Assembly (NCBI GenBank): GCA_029850535.1
Contig: JARCRU010000121.1
Location: forward strand, 1-57,969
DNA length: 57,969 bases
Origin: Actinomycetota bacterium
Lineage (GTDB): Bacteria > Actinomycetota > Acidimicrobiia > Acidimicrobiales > RAAP-2
Reading direction: 5' to 3'
In this document: positions 16,588 through 26,230 of the stretch, piece after piece
Layout: every line of letters starts with the position of its first letter
Position numbering within the stretch: the first letter of the stretch is position 1
Translations under genes and position numbers: made by a program
The notes under the pieces: model-generated
What the model saw: the letters and a program-made list of their open reading frames with translations, nothing else
What the model was told of the DNA's origin: nothing
Databases searched by the model: none

Positions 16588-18579
16588 CTAACTCGCGCGG
16601 CGCGAGCGCACGAAATCGTCCAGGACGTAGACCCCCAGTTCGTCGACCGACGTGTAGAAGGTTCGCCCCCCGTTGACACGAGAGATCTGCTCGACGAAGG
16701 GGAACTGACTTCGCTCGATGTCGAGAGCGAAAGTATTGATCACGATGCCAGCCTTGGTGCAGCGCAGCACTTCCGCCATCGTTCGCTGCAGAGTCTCGGC
16801 CACCGGGGGCCACGAAAAGAACGGCTCCCCGTCATCATCAAGGTGCGCGGTGGGCTCACCATCGGTGACAACCACCACCTGACGTTCTCCGCGCTCGTTG
16901 CGCATCAGGTGTCGACTCAGGGCCAGAGCGTGTTGCAAGTTCGTGCCGTAGTTGTAGTCGATGCTCAGTGCCGGGATATCCTCGATTCGCAATTCCTGGG
17001 CGGTCTCGCCAAAACCCACCACGGCAACGAAGTCGCGGGGGTACTTCGAACGGATCAGTTGGGTGAGCGCCAGTACCATCTTCTTCGCCGGAACGAGGTT
17101 GCCCCGCATCGCCATCGACAGCGACAGGTCAATGGCGAAAACCGTGGAGGAGCGGCGCGCGGCCTCGTACTCCTCGACCGCGAAATCGTCGGGGTGCAGT
17201 CGCACGGGCGTTCCCGGACCCTGTCGATACAGTGCGTTGCGCAGTGTCTGGTGCAGGTGCAGCGCGAAGGGTTCGCCGGGTTCCCAGGGCTTGGCCGTCT
17301 CCTCACGATCGCCCCCGCGCGCCACCGTCGCGACACGGTGCCCTCCCAGGGTGGGCGAATCGCGCAGTTGACCAAACAAGTCCTTCAGGGCCTGCTGTCC
17401 GATCTGACGAACCCCCTTGGCCGAAAGCTCGAGTCGGCCCTGCTCGCGGTCGACGAAACCACGGTCCTTGAGCCCCTGGACTGCACGCTGGAGCCGGGTG
17501 ATGTGACGTGCCGCGTCGTCGCCCAAGTGTCGTCGTACCGCGTCGACGTCCACTTCGGGCAGTCCGTGAGCGGCGTGAGCGCGTCCGAGGAAGTTCTCGA
17601 GCCCCTGGAGCTGGCCGAGTTGCTCAGCGACGTCCGTCGCGTCCGAAAAGCTTCCGCCCTCTTGACCCCGCATCCGATGGGCGCGCTGCCAATCAATGTC
17701 GGGAGTGGCTTGGCGAAGGTTGGAGACCAATCGACTTAACGAGAAGTCGAGGTCCATGTTCTGCATCATCTGTGAGAACAGTTCACGAAGTTCACCCTGC
17801 TGCTGCGCAGAGAGGGAGTTAAACATCGCTTCGGCCGCGGCGGCGCGTTCCGCCATCATGCGCACGACGTCCTCGAGATTCTGCGCCCCGGGAAAGAAGT
17901 CGCCGAACTGCTCCATGAAACTTTCGAAGGACGGGTCAATCGCCTCACCTCGTCGATCCTGTTCGATCATGGTCGAGAGGGCGTCCATCATGTTGCGCAC
18001 TCGTTCGAGTTCCACCGAGTCCGGATTCGAGAACATCTCCTTGCTCTGCTCGAAGTACGTGGCCAGCAGGTCCGCGTTGAGTTCGGCGACCAGTTGCTCG
18101 TATCTCTCGCGAGCCTCGGAGGAAATGAACTCGTACTCCTGAAACGCCCGAAGTCGCTCGCCCAAGCGGTCCCCCATCAGATCACGCTCGAGCGCGCGCT
18201 GGTCCACCAAGTCCCGCGTCACCTCGATGCGACGTTGATCCTCGGAGTCCAGGGCTTCGCGCATCAATTCCTCGCCCGCCGTCGTCTCGGTGGTCTCAAT
18301 CTCGTCGAGACGATCACGATACTTCTGCAGTTCTCCGTCGGGATCACCCTGACGCTCGAGTTCCTGGCGCCGTCGACGGGTGCGTTCGAGCAATTCTCGC
18401 AAGCCCTCGACCCGTTCACCCTCAGCCGTGGTGAAACCCTCCTGGAGAAGTCGGTCCATCGCGGCCTCGAGGTCGCCGTGCTCCATCAGGTCATCAGCGA
18501 GCAGCTGCAGGAACTCGTCGACGTCGACGTCGTCATCGTCGTCGTCACGGTAGCGACGGAACCCGTAGCGAATGGCCAC
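16588..18579 (-). CDS. VWA-domain protein, partner of MoxR-type AAA+ ATPase
   Basis: A 663-residue protein. The first 450 residues are mostly charged helices (EEFLQLLADDLMEHGDLE and others). A von Willebrand A domain begins at about residue 478 with the metal-site motif DLSLS (about 482-486). Its third loop, VTDGEPTAH, is intact, and GFGE and NYGTNL lie between them, so it should bind Mg2+. MoxR/VWA pairs act as chaperone-like systems that remodel or load metal into client enzymes, as Mg-chelatase ChlI/ChlD do. The GTG start shares its G with the TAG stop of the AAA+ gene (TAGTG), so translation is coupled. Confidence 0.85.
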   Translation of the reverse strand: MAIRYGFRRYRDDDDDDVDVDEFLQLLADDLMEHGDLEAAMDRLLQEGFTTAEGERVEGLRELLERTRRRRQELERQGDPDGELQKYRDRLDEIETTETTAGEELMREALDSEDQRRIEVTRDLVDQRALERDLMGDRLGERLRAFQEYEFISSEARERYEQLVAELNADLLATYFEQSKEMFSNPDSVELERVRNMMDALSTMIEQDRRGEAIDPSFESFMEQFGDFFPGAQNLEDVVRMMAERAAAAEAMFNSLSAQQQGELRELFSQMMQNMDLDFSLSRLVSNLRQATPDIDWQRAHRMRGQEGGSFSDATDVAEQLGQLQGLENFLGRAHAAHGLPEVDVDAVRRHLGDDAARHITRLQRAVQGLKDRGFVDREQGRLELSAKGVRQIGQQALKDLFGQLRDSPTLGGHRVATVARGGDREETAKPWEPGEPFALHLHQTLRNALYRQGPGTPVRLHPDDFAVEEYEAARRSSTVFAIDLSLSMAMRGNLVPAKKMVLALTQLIRSKYPRDFVAVVGFGETAQELRIEDIPALSIDYNYGTNLQHALALSRHLMRNERGERQVVVVTDGEPTAHLDDDGEPFFSWPPVAETLQRTMAEVLRCTKAGIVINTFALDIERSQFPFVEQISRVNGGRTFYTSVDELGVYVLDDFVRSRRAS

Positions 18580-20003
18580 TATCGATTCCTCGAACGGTAG
18601 AGGGCCCTCGCTCCCGACGCGTCCTTGGCCAGTCGCTTAGTGAGGTACAACCCCTCGAGGATGAACTCCGCCGCCGAGACGACCGCCCCGTCGCTGGCGT
18701 CCTCGCCCGCCACGCGCCGTGCGGCGCCGGCCAGCGCGGGCATCACCGCCAGGACGTCGAGATATTCCTGGTCAGCGAGATCATCACCGGTGTGCACGAT
18801 GGCCTCTGAGGCGAAGGCGTCGACGATGGTGCCCGCCTCTTCGAGTACGACGTGCTCCATGAAACTCTGGCGCACCGCGAGTGAGATCAGTGCCGCGATC
18901 ACTTGATCACCGTCCTGGTCGTCCATGGTGTCGAACTCGATCTTGCCCTGCGTCGACTGCACCATCGCGGCGAGGTCGCTGATGCGCGGCACGACAGTGA
19001 CGTCACCGGTGCGTAGAGCACGACGCAGCGCACTGGCCACCACGGTCTCGTAGTTGGCGATGGACAGGCGCACCGAGACTCCCGAGCGCTGCGAGATGAC
19101 GTGACTCGCGCGCGCCACGTGGGAAACGCGCGTCACGATGTCCTCGATGAACCAAGGGATCTCAATAGGTCGGTCGGCGGTGGGGAGCTTCGCCTCTTGT
19201 CGGACGATAGCGATCTCGGTCGAGATCTCGAAGGGGTAGTGCGTGCGGATCTGGGAACCGAAGCGGTCCTTGAGGGGAGTGATCAGCCGACCACGGTTGG
19301 TGTAGTCCTCGGGATTCGCCGTCGCCACCACTAACAAATCGAGCTCGAGCCGCACCAGGTGACCACGGATCTGGACGTCGCGCTCCTCGAGCACGTTGAG
19401 TAGGCCAACCTGAATGCGCTCCGAAAGGTCCGGCAACTCATTGATCGCGAAGATGCCACGATTCGACTTGGGAACCAGCCCAAAGGACAGCGCCCGCGGA
19501 TCATCGAGGTACAGACCTCCCGCCACCTTGATCGGGTCCACCTCGCCAATCAGGTCGGCCATCGACGTGTCGGGGGATGCGAGCTTCTCGGCGAAGCGCT
19601 GTGAACGGTGCACCCACGCGATCGGCGTGTCGTCGCCACGTTCAGCGAGGAGCTCGCGTGCGTAGACCGACAATGGGGCGAAGGGGTCGTCACGGACTTC
19701 GGAGCCTTCGACGATGGGGAGCCACTCATCGAGCAAATCGACTAGGGAGCGGATCATGCGCGTCTTGGCCTGTCCGCGCTCCCCCAAGAGAATGATGTCG
19801 TGACCGGCGAGGAGTGCCGTCTCGAGCTGGGGCAGGACCGTGTCCTCGTAGCCCAGGACCGACGAGGACAGTGACTCGCCGCGGCGCAGTCGCTCCTCGA
19901 GATTGGCCCGAATCTCCTCGCGAACGCTGCGGTGCACGAAGCCGGCCGCGCGCAACCCGGCGAGAGTGGTGGGCAGGTGAGAGGGAACGAGGGGTGTGGT
20001 CAT
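18579..20003 (-). CDS. MoxR/magnesium-chelatase-like AAA+ ATPase
   Basis: A 474-residue AAA+ ATPase of the MoxR/ChlI clade. Walker A is GERGQAKT at residues 74-81; the Walker B and sensor region is FAINELPDLSERIQVGLLNVLEE, followed by VVATANPEDYTNRGRLITPLKDRFGSQI, the sensor-1 and arginine-finger region of this clade. A helical lid and a C-terminal 100-residue helical extension follow. It should power the VWA protein encoded directly downstream. The ATG at 20003 sits 6 nt after TAAGTT, so the operon probably starts with a leaderless message. A large insert between Walker A and B (about residues 95-175) is noticeable. Confidence 0.88.
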   Translation of the reverse strand: MTTPLVPSHLPTTLAGLRAAGFVHRSVREEIRANLEERLRRGESLSSSVLGYEDTVLPQLETALLAGHDIILLGERGQAKTRMIRSLVDLLDEWLPIVEGSEVRDDPFAPLSVYARELLAERGDDTPIAWVHRSQRFAEKLASPDTSMADLIGEVDPIKVAGGLYLDDPRALSFGLVPKSNRGIFAINELPDLSERIQVGLLNVLEERDVQIRGHLVRLELDLLVVATANPEDYTNRGRLITPLKDRFGSQIRTHYPFEISTEIAIVRQEAKLPTADRPIEIPWFIEDIVTRVSHVARASHVISQRSGVSVRLSIANYETVVASALRRALRTGDVTVVPRISDLAAMVQSTQGKIEFDTMDDQDGDQVIAALISLAVRQSFMEHVVLEEAGTIVDAFASEAIVHTGDDLADQEYLDVLAVMPALAGAARRVAGEDASDGAVVSAAEFILEGLYLTKRLAKDASGARALYRSRNR

Positions 20004-20009
20004 TACCCC

Positions 20010-20015
20010 AACTTA
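20010..20015 (-). promoter_or_regulatory. -10 box of the MoxR/VWA operon, leaderless
   Basis: TAAGTT, six bases (GGGGTA), then ATG at 20003. Confidence 0.45.
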
Positions 20016-20142
20016 TTGCCCGTCGGCGCCAAATCGCTCAGTCGGGACGTAGTGGGCACTCCCGAAGGAAAATCGCGCGTCGTATCGCCGACGTGGCGCG
20101 CGACGACGTCGCCGCACCCGCGCCGGGTTTCGCGAGGCAACC

Positions 20143-20148
20143 TACGAT
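20143..20148 (+). promoter_or_regulatory. -10 box of the GNAT gene, leaderless
   Basis: TACGAT, six bases (TGGCGA), then ATG at 20155. Confidence 0.45.
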
Positions 20149-20154
20149 TGGCGA

Positions 20155-20889
20155 ATGCCATCGTTTGATATCGTCACTACCGCTTCGCGCCCCGACCTGC
20201 ACGTCCAGTTCGAGACGGCGTTTAGGGGTTCGTGGCCCGAATTCATCTTCCACGACGCCATTGCCCACCAATTCACCCTCGCGGTGCAGGAGACTTTCGC
20301 GCGCTACGACGTCACGGTGGTGCAGGGTGAACACGTCGTCGCGGGCGGATGGGGAATCGTCCTGGCGTGGGACGGAACGACGCAACACCTCCCGGGTGGG
20401 TACGACGATGCCCTGATGCGAGCATTCTCGAGCCTCGAGGCGGGGGCGCCCAACACCCTGAGCGTGATGGCGGCGGCGGTGCACCCCGAGTATCGCTCCC
20501 AGGGACTCTCGTCGCTGGTGCTCGAGGAGCTCAAGCGCCGCGCTCTCGACGACGGTATCTCCTTCGTCATCGCGCCCGTTCGCCCGACGCTCAAGTGCAG
20601 GTATCCGCTCACCCCCATGTCCGACTTCGCCCAGTGGCGACGAGCCGATGGCCAGCATATCGACCCGTGGATTCGACTGCACGAACGACTCGGGGCCGTG
20701 ATTCTGCAACCGGCGAACGCCTCGATGGTCATCACCGGCTCCGTCGCCGAATGGGAGTCGTGGACCGGCATGCTGTTCCCCCAGAGCGGTCCCCACGTCG
20801 TACCCGACGCCCTGGACCTCGTGGTCATTGACCGAGAAAACGACCACGGGGTCTATATCGAGCCCAATCTGTGGATGCGCCACGTCTAA
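20155..20889 (+). CDS. GNAT-type N-acetyltransferase domain protein
   Basis: A 244-residue protein with a GCN5-related acetyltransferase core. The acetyl-CoA binding stretch is AAVHPEYRSQGLSSLVLEEL (motif A, about residues 100-120), preceded by the strand NTLSVMA and followed by a helix KRRALDDG and a strand SFVIAPVRP. The C-terminal 90 residues (WIRLHERLGAVILQP and onward) form the peptide- or substrate-side part. The substrate is unknown. It is monocistronic, divergent from the MoxR operon and convergent with hutI. Confidence 0.75.
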   Translation: MPSFDIVTTASRPDLHVQFETAFRGSWPEFIFHDAIAHQFTLAVQETFARYDVTVVQGEHVVAGGWGIVLAWDGTTQHLPGGYDDALMRAFSSLEAGAPNTLSVMAAAVHPEYRSQGLSSLVLEELKRRALDDGISFVIAPVRPTLKCRYPLTPMSDFAQWRRADGQHIDPWIRLHERLGAVILQPANASMVITGSVAEWESWTGMLFPQSGPHVVPDALDLVVIDRENDHGVYIEPNLWMRHV

Positions 20890-20934
20890 ATGACGCGACT
20901 GCGGATACTCGACGCGAGGCCCAGAAGACGCGGC

Positions 20935-22107
20935 TCAGGCGTCGTCGCTCTCACAACGCCACACCTCTCGCACCAACGACGATCCCGGTCGGTACGCGAG
21001 GTGCGCCGCGCGCGGCGCATTGAGAATCACCAGGTCGCCACGGGCCCCGACCGAGAGGTGTCCGACGTCGGCACGGCGTAGCGCCCCCGCCCCGCCGCGC
21101 GTCGCCGCCCACACGGCCTCGTCCACACTCAGACCCATCTCGCGCACCGCGAGGGCGATGACGAAGGACATCGAGGTCACGTAGGAGGTCCCGGGATTGC
21201 AGTCCGTGGCGAGGGCCACGGTCACTCCGGCGTCGAGAAGGCGTCGTCCCGACGGGTAGGGAGACCGCGTGCAAAACTCCGCTCCGGGCAGCAAAGTGGC
21301 CACGGTCGACGAAGCGGCGAGGCGCTCGACGTCGACGTCACTGACGTGGGTGCAGTGGTCGACACTAGCGCAGTCCAACTCGACGGCGAGGGCGATCGCC
21401 CCGATGTCGGCGATCTGATTGGCGTGCAGGCGCCGCGCCAGACCCCGCGCTCGAGCCGCCACCAGCACCTCACGCGCCTCGTCGACGTCAAAGGCACCGA
21501 CGTCGCAGAACACGTCCGCCCACTTGGCCGACGCGCACCGCATCATCATCTCACCAGCCACCAGTGCGACGTAGGCGTCACGGTCCGCGACGTAGTCCTG
21601 GGGTACCACGTGCGCGCCCAGGAACGTCACCTCGGAGGTGACCTCTCGCGCCAACGCCACGAGTCGCGACTCGCCCTCCACGTCGAGGGCGTAACCCGAC
21701 TTCACCTCGAGCGTCGTCACGCCCCCCGCACGTAGTGCGGCCAGGCGCGCGCCGCTTTCGTCACGCAATTGCTCATCGCTCGCGGCACGCGTGGCGGCCA
21801 CGGTGCGTGCGATGCCTCCCCCGTCGTAGCGCTCACCCGCCATGCGTGCCTCGAACTCGTCACTGCGCTCACCGGCGAAGATGAGGTGCGTGTGCGAATC
21901 GACGAAACCCGGCAACACCGCCAAACCGCCCACGTCGTAGCGCTCGTCAGCGTCGGGTGCCGCAGACGCCGCGCCCACCCACACCACCCGCTCGTCATCG
22001 AGCACGAGGGCGGCGTCGTGGAGTCGACCGACGGGCGTCTCGTCGCCGAGGGTGGGGTCGTTGGTGAGTAGTTCGCCGATGTTGGTGAGGAGGCGGCTGG
22101 CCATCAC
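20935..22107 (-). CDS. hutI: Imidazolonepropionase
   Basis: A 390-residue amidohydrolase that opens 4-imidazolone-5-propanoate to N-formimino-L-glutamate, the third step of histidine breakdown. The metal-site strand reads [16 protein letters not shown], and [15 protein letters not shown] is a HutI signature. HANQIADIG and VDHCTHVSD give the later histidines, and [11 protein letters not shown] the late aspartate. It is the last gene of the hut run. The GTG start overlaps the hutU stop (GTGA, 22107-22104); an ATG follows one codon later. Confidence 0.95.
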   Translation of the reverse strand: MMASRLLTNIGELLTNDPTLGDETPVGRLHDAALVLDDERVVWVGAASAAPDADERYDVGGLAVLPGFVDSHTHLIFAGERSDEFEARMAGERYDGGGIARTVAATRAASDEQLRDESGARLAALRAGGVTTLEVKSGYALDVEGESRLVALAREVTSEVTFLGAHVVPQDYVADRDAYVALVAGEMMMRCASAKWADVFCDVGAFDVDEAREVLVAARARGLARRLHANQIADIGAIALAVELDCASVDHCTHVSDVDVERLAASSTVATLLPGAEFCTRSPYPSGRRLLDAGVTVALATDCNPGTSYVTSMSFVIALAVREMGLSVDEAVWAATRGGAGALRRADVGHLSVGARGDLVILNAPRAAHLAYRPGSSLVREVWRCESDDA

Positions 22108-23759
22108 CCCTCGCGCATGGGGATGCGCACCCCACGGCTCTCGGCGGTCTCCTCGGCGATCTCGTAACCCGCGTCCACGTGGCGGATGACGCCCATACCC
22201 GGGTCATTGGTGAGGACGCGCCTGAGTTTCTCGCGCGCTAAGGCGGTGCCGTCGGCCACGCACACCTGGCCCGCGTGGATCGAACGCCCGATGCCCACGC
22301 CGCCGCCGTGATGTATCGACACCCACGACGCGCCCGAGGCGGTGTTCACCAGGGCATTGAGTAGCGGCCAGTCCGCGATGGCGTCCGAGCCGTCGAGCAT
22401 CGACTCGGTCTCGCGATAGGGCGAGGCCACCGAGCCGCTGTCGAGGTGGTCGCGCCCGATCACCAACGGGGCGGAGATTTCACCCGAGGCGACGAGGTCG
22501 TTGAAGGCCACGCCCGCCCTATCGCGCTCACCGTATCCCAGCCAGCAGATGCGCGCGGGCAGACCCTGGAAGGCCACCTTCTCCTGGGCTCGGCTGATCC
22601 AACGGTGCAGGGGCTCGTTGTCGGGAAACAGTTCCATCACCGCCTGGTCGGTGCGCCAGATGTCCTTGGGGTCGCCCGAGAGGGCGGCCCAGCGAAAGGG
22701 GCCCTTGCCCTCACAAAAGAGCGGCCGGATGTAGGCGGGGACGAAACCGGGGAAGGCGAAGGCCCGCGTGAAGCCACCGAGTTGAGCCTCGCCGCGGATC
22801 GAATTGCCGTAGTCGAACACCTCGGCCCCCTCGTCCATGAAGCCGACCATCGCCTCGACGTGATGCGCCATGGAAAGACGCGCGCGGTCGGTGAACTCCT
22901 CGGGCTTCTTGTCGGCGTAGTCGTGCCAGTCGGCGAGGTCGATGCCCTCGGGCAGGTAGCTCAAGGGGTCGTGCGCCGAGGTCTGGTCGGTGACGATGTC
23001 GATCTCCACGCCGCGACGAAGTAGTTCGGGGAACACCCAGGCCGCGTTGCCCAGCAGACCGACGCTCAAGGGCCGCCTCTCCTTCTTCGCCGCGAGCACC
23101 CTCGCAATCGCGTCGTCGAGGTCGTTAGTCCACTCGTCCAAGTAGCGCTGATCCACACGACGCTGCAGACGAGTCGGATCCACGTCCACGCAGAGACACA
23201 CGCCGTCGTTCATCGTCACCGCGAGTGGCTGGGCTCCGCCCATGCCTCCCGCGCCCGCGGTCAGTGTCAGAGTACCCGCGAGGGTTCCCCCGAAGCGCTT
23301 CTGCGCCACGGCGGCGAAGGTCTCGTAGGTCCCCTGCAGGATTCCCTGCGTGCCGATATAGATCCACGAGCCGGCCGTCATCTGACCGTACATCGTGAGC
23401 CCCAGCGCCTCGAGTCGGCGAAACTCCGGCCAGGTCGCCCAGTCGCCCACCAAGTTGGAATTGGCGATCAACACGCGCGGCGCCCACTCGTTCGTCTGAA
23501 AGACGCCGACGGGTCGACCCGACTGCACCAGCATGGTCTCGTCACCCTTCAAGGTGGTGAGGGTTCGCACCAACGCGTCAAAACTGCGCCAGTCGCGCGC
23601 GGCGCGACCAGTGCCGCCGTAGACCACGAGGTCGTCGGGGCGTTCGGCGACCTCGGGATCGAGGTTGTTCTGCAACATGCGCAGCGCCGCCTCCTGGGGC
23701 CAACCCTGCGCGGTCATGGTCGTGCCGCGAGCGGCACGCACGGGACGAGCACCTTCCAT
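22104..23759 (-). CDS. hutU: Urocanate hydratase
   Basis: A 551-residue NAD+-dependent enzyme converting urocanate to 4-imidazolone-5-propanoate. Family signatures are abundant: [20 protein letters not shown] near the N terminus, [19 protein letters not shown] (NAD+ site) near residue 180, and [20 protein letters not shown] near the C terminus. Length matches the usual 550-560. ATG at 23759 has AAAGGAG six nt upstream, one of the strongest ribosome sites in the window. It lies 14 nt after hutH and overlaps hutI. Confidence 0.97.
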   Translation of the reverse strand: MEGARPVRAARGTTMTAQGWPQEAALRMLQNNLDPEVAERPDDLVVYGGTGRAARDWRSFDALVRTLTTLKGDETMLVQSGRPVGVFQTNEWAPRVLIANSNLVGDWATWPEFRRLEALGLTMYGQMTAGSWIYIGTQGILQGTYETFAAVAQKRFGGTLAGTLTLTAGAGGMGGAQPLAVTMNDGVCLCVDVDPTRLQRRVDQRYLDEWTNDLDDAIARVLAAKKERRPLSVGLLGNAAWVFPELLRRGVEIDIVTDQTSAHDPLSYLPEGIDLADWHDYADKKPEEFTDRARLSMAHHVEAMVGFMDEGAEVFDYGNSIRGEAQLGGFTRAFAFPGFVPAYIRPLFCEGKGPFRWAALSGDPKDIWRTDQAVMELFPDNEPLHRWISRAQEKVAFQGLPARICWLGYGERDRAGVAFNDLVASGEISAPLVIGRDHLDSGSVASPYRETESMLDGSDAIADWPLLNALVNTASGASWVSIHHGGGVGIGRSIHAGQVCVADGTALAREKLRRVLTNDPGMGVIRHVDAGYEIAEETAESRGVRIPMREG

Positions 23760-23773
23760 CTGGACTCCTTTAA

Positions 23774-25303
23774 CTAACGAATATCGAGGCGCTGGCGCAC
23801 CGTCGCCAGGAGCTCTCCGCTGCGCACCAATTCGCCCACCGCGACCAACTGCGGCGAGAGCCAGCGGTCGGGTCCGGGGCCCCCGGTCACGGAGTTCACC
23901 AGATCAGCGACCGCGGCCGTCACCGGCGAGGCGCTCAACGGCGCGCGCAGGGCCATCGCGCGCGAGGAGGCGACGAGCTCGATCGCCAACACGTCAGCGA
24001 AGGCCGAGAGCGATCGGCGCAACTTGCGCGCCGCGTGCCAGCCCATGGACACGTGGTCCTCCTGCATCGCCGACGAGGGGATCGAATCGACGCTCGCGGG
24101 CGCCGCGAGTCGCTTCATCTCTGAGACCATGGCGGCCTGGGTGTACTGGGCGATCATCAACCCCGAGTCGACCCCCGCCTGGTGCGCCAGGAAGGGTGGC
24201 AGGCCGTAGTTGCGGTGCACGTCCAGGAGGCGATCGGTGCGCCGCTCGGCCATCGACGCGACGTCGGCCACCGCGATGGCGAGGAAGTCAAGCACGTAGG
24301 CGAGGGGCGCCCCGTGGAAATTTCCGTTGGACGACAAGGTGCCGTCGGGCAGGATCGAGGGATTGTCGATGGCCGAGGCCAGTTCGATGTCGGCCACGAC
24401 GCTGGCGTGCGCGAACGTGTCGCGCGCGGCGCCGTGCACCTGAGGGGCGCAGCGAAGTGAATACGCGTCCTGGACCTGGGTGGTGTCGCCGAGGTGTGAA
24501 TTCACGATCTCTGAGTCGGCGAGCAGCGCGAGCAGGTTCGCGGCGCTGCGGCGTTGGCCCGGGTGAGGGCGTAGCGCCTGGAGCTCGTCGAGAAAGACCC
24601 GGTCGGTGCCGCGCAGCGCCTGGATGGACAACGACGCCGACACGTCGGCCAGCGCTATCAGGTTCTCCCCGTCCTCGATCGCCATGATGAGCTGACCCAA
24701 CATCCCGTCGGTGCCGTTCAAGAGGGCAAGTCCCTCCTTCTCGGCGAGTTCGACCGGCGCGAGACCCGCGGCCGCCAGAGCCTGCGCCGCGCTCGTGCGC
24801 GTCCCGTCACGCAGGCTCACGTCACCCTCGCCCATGAGGGCCAGCGCCACGTGGGCCAGGGGCGCCAAGTCTCCCGAGCAGCCCAGTGACCCGTATTCGT
24901 AGACCACCGGCGTGATCTGGGCATTGAGCAGCGCCGCGTAGGCGAGCGCGGTCGCGGGCTGCACGCCCGTGACTCCGGAGCACAACGTGGTGAGACGCGA
25001 CACCATCATCGCGCGCACCACCTCGACCTCCACCTCGGGGCCAACGCCCGCGGCGTGGGAACGAACGAGCGCGCGCTGGAGTTCTCGTCGCTGGTCGGGC
25101 GCCACGAACGTGGTGGCCAACGAGCCGAAGCCGGTCGACACCCCGTAGACCGGGACGCCGCTCGAGACCAACTCCTCGATGGCCGCACGCTGAGCCGTTA
25201 GGCGCACCATCGTCTCATCGTTGATGACGATTTCCTCACCCCCGCGCGCCACCGCGAGCAACTGCGCACGCGACAGACCCTCCGACCCCAATCGAATAGT
25301 CAC
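23774..25303 (-). CDS. hutH: Histidine ammonia-lyase
   Basis: A 509-residue enzyme that removes ammonia from histidine to give trans-urocanate. The MIO cofactor forms from the tripeptide in [14 protein letters not shown]; here it is Cys142-Ser143-Gly144 rather than the common Ala-Ser-Gly, a variant I recall from other actinobacterial HutH proteins. The N-terminal [15 protein letters not shown] and the C-terminal [16 protein letters not shown] and QEDHVSMGW motifs are present. ATG overlap (ATGA) with the hutG stop shows translational coupling. Confidence 0.97.
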   Translation of the reverse strand: MTIRLGSEGLSRAQLLAVARGGEEIVINDETMVRLTAQRAAIEELVSSGVPVYGVSTGFGSLATTFVAPDQRRELQRALVRSHAAGVGPEVEVEVVRAMMVSRLTTLCSGVTGVQPATALAYAALLNAQITPVVYEYGSLGCSGDLAPLAHVALALMGEGDVSLRDGTRTSAAQALAAAGLAPVELAEKEGLALLNGTDGMLGQLIMAIEDGENLIALADVSASLSIQALRGTDRVFLDELQALRPHPGQRRSAANLLALLADSEIVNSHLGDTTQVQDAYSLRCAPQVHGAARDTFAHASVVADIELASAIDNPSILPDGTLSSNGNFHGAPLAYVLDFLAIAVADVASMAERRTDRLLDVHRNYGLPPFLAHQAGVDSGLMIAQYTQAAMVSEMKRLAAPASVDSIPSSAMQEDHVSMGWHAARKLRRSLSAFADVLAIELVASSRAMALRAPLSASPVTAAVADLVNSVTGGPGPDRWLSPQLVAVGELVRSGELLATVRQRLDIR

Positions 25304-26208
25304 GGCCTTCTCCTTACGTAGCCCGTCAGGGCCTCCAGTACCACCAGCGCGGCGAGACGCACCGTACGTTCGTCGGGTGCATCGCGGGCAACATCGACCT
25401 CGGTGACGTCGATGGCGCGCACCTGAGGATGGGCGCAGACGAGTCGCACGAATTCACGCAATTCGTCGGCACTCAGGCCGCCGGGGGCCGCCGCCGGACA
25501 TCCCGGCACGACGCTGCGGTCGCACACGTCCATATCGATATCCACGTAGATCGGCCGCCCGCCCGCTCCCGCAACCTCGAGCGCTCGGGCGCACACCTCG
25601 GCGACGCCACGCACACGAAGTTCGCCACGAGCGACGAGCGTCACTCCGGCATCGCGAGCATCCTGGGCGTACGGCGCCGAATTAGAAAAATCCGCCAGTC
25701 CGATCTGAACCACGTGTGCCCCGGCGAGGCCCTCGTCCAGCAACTGACGAACCGGTGAGCCGTTCGATCGCCCTTCGCGCATATCGAGGTGGGCGTCGAG
25801 AGTGATGAGTCCCCACTCGCCCAGGCGTCCGCGCGCCAGCGCTCCAAGGGCCTGCCAGGTCAGCGCGTTGTCACCGCCCAGCAGGATGAGGAAATTGGAG
25901 TTCGCGTCCACGACGCGGGCCTCCAACGCCGCGGCACCCGCGTCGGAGTCCGGTTCGTCGATGTCACCACGGTCGTGGACGCGAATGACGTGCGCGAGAT
26001 CCACCTCGTCCTCGAAGGACCAGGTGGAATAGTGAGCCAGAGCCGCTCGTACCGCGGCGGGCGTCGATTGCGATGAACGAGGCGTGACTGAGGTGGCGAA
26101 GGTGTGGACGCCTACGAGCGAGGCCACGGCGTAGGATCCCGTGCCGGGCCCCTCGCCACCCACTAGTAGTGACGCCGCCGACGGCCATTTGGGGTCCGAG
26201 GCACTCAC
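25300..26208 (-). CDS. hutG: Ureohydrolase-family formimidoylglutamase (HutG type)
   Basis: A 302-residue member of the arginase/agmatinase superfamily. From its place as first gene of hutG-hutH-hutU-hutI it should hydrolyse formiminoglutamate to glutamate and formamide. Metal motifs are LLGGDNALTW, LITLDAHLDM and VDIDMDVCDRS. The first is normally GGDHS, so a manganese-ligand histidine is replaced by asparagine, while the two aspartate-rich motifs are intact. The enzyme may thus be altered or use a single metal. GTG at 26208 lies 6 nt after TAACAT, which suggests that the hut genes have their own leaderless promoter. Confidence 0.85.
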   Translation of the reverse strand: MSASDPKWPSAASLLVGGEGPGTGSYAVASLVGVHTFATSVTPRSSQSTPAAVRAALAHYSTWSFEDEVDLAHVIRVHDRGDIDEPDSDAGAAALEARVVDANSNFLILLGGDNALTWQALGALARGRLGEWGLITLDAHLDMREGRSNGSPVRQLLDEGLAGAHVVQIGLADFSNSAPYAQDARDAGVTLVARGELRVRGVAEVCARALEVAGAGGRPIYVDIDMDVCDRSVVPGCPAAAPGGLSADELREFVRLVCAHPQVRAIDVTEVDVARDAPDERTVRLAALVVLEALTGYVRRRP

Positions 26209-26214
26209 GACCCC

Positions 26215-26220
26215 ATGTTA
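26215..26220 (-). promoter_or_regulatory. -10 box of the hut operon, leaderless
   Basis: TAACAT, six bases (GGGGTC), then the hutG GTG. It sits in the 22-nt gap after the preceding gene, so the -35 part would lie in that gene's end. No obvious -35 seen. Confidence 0.4.
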
Positions 26221-26230
26221 CGCACGCCCG

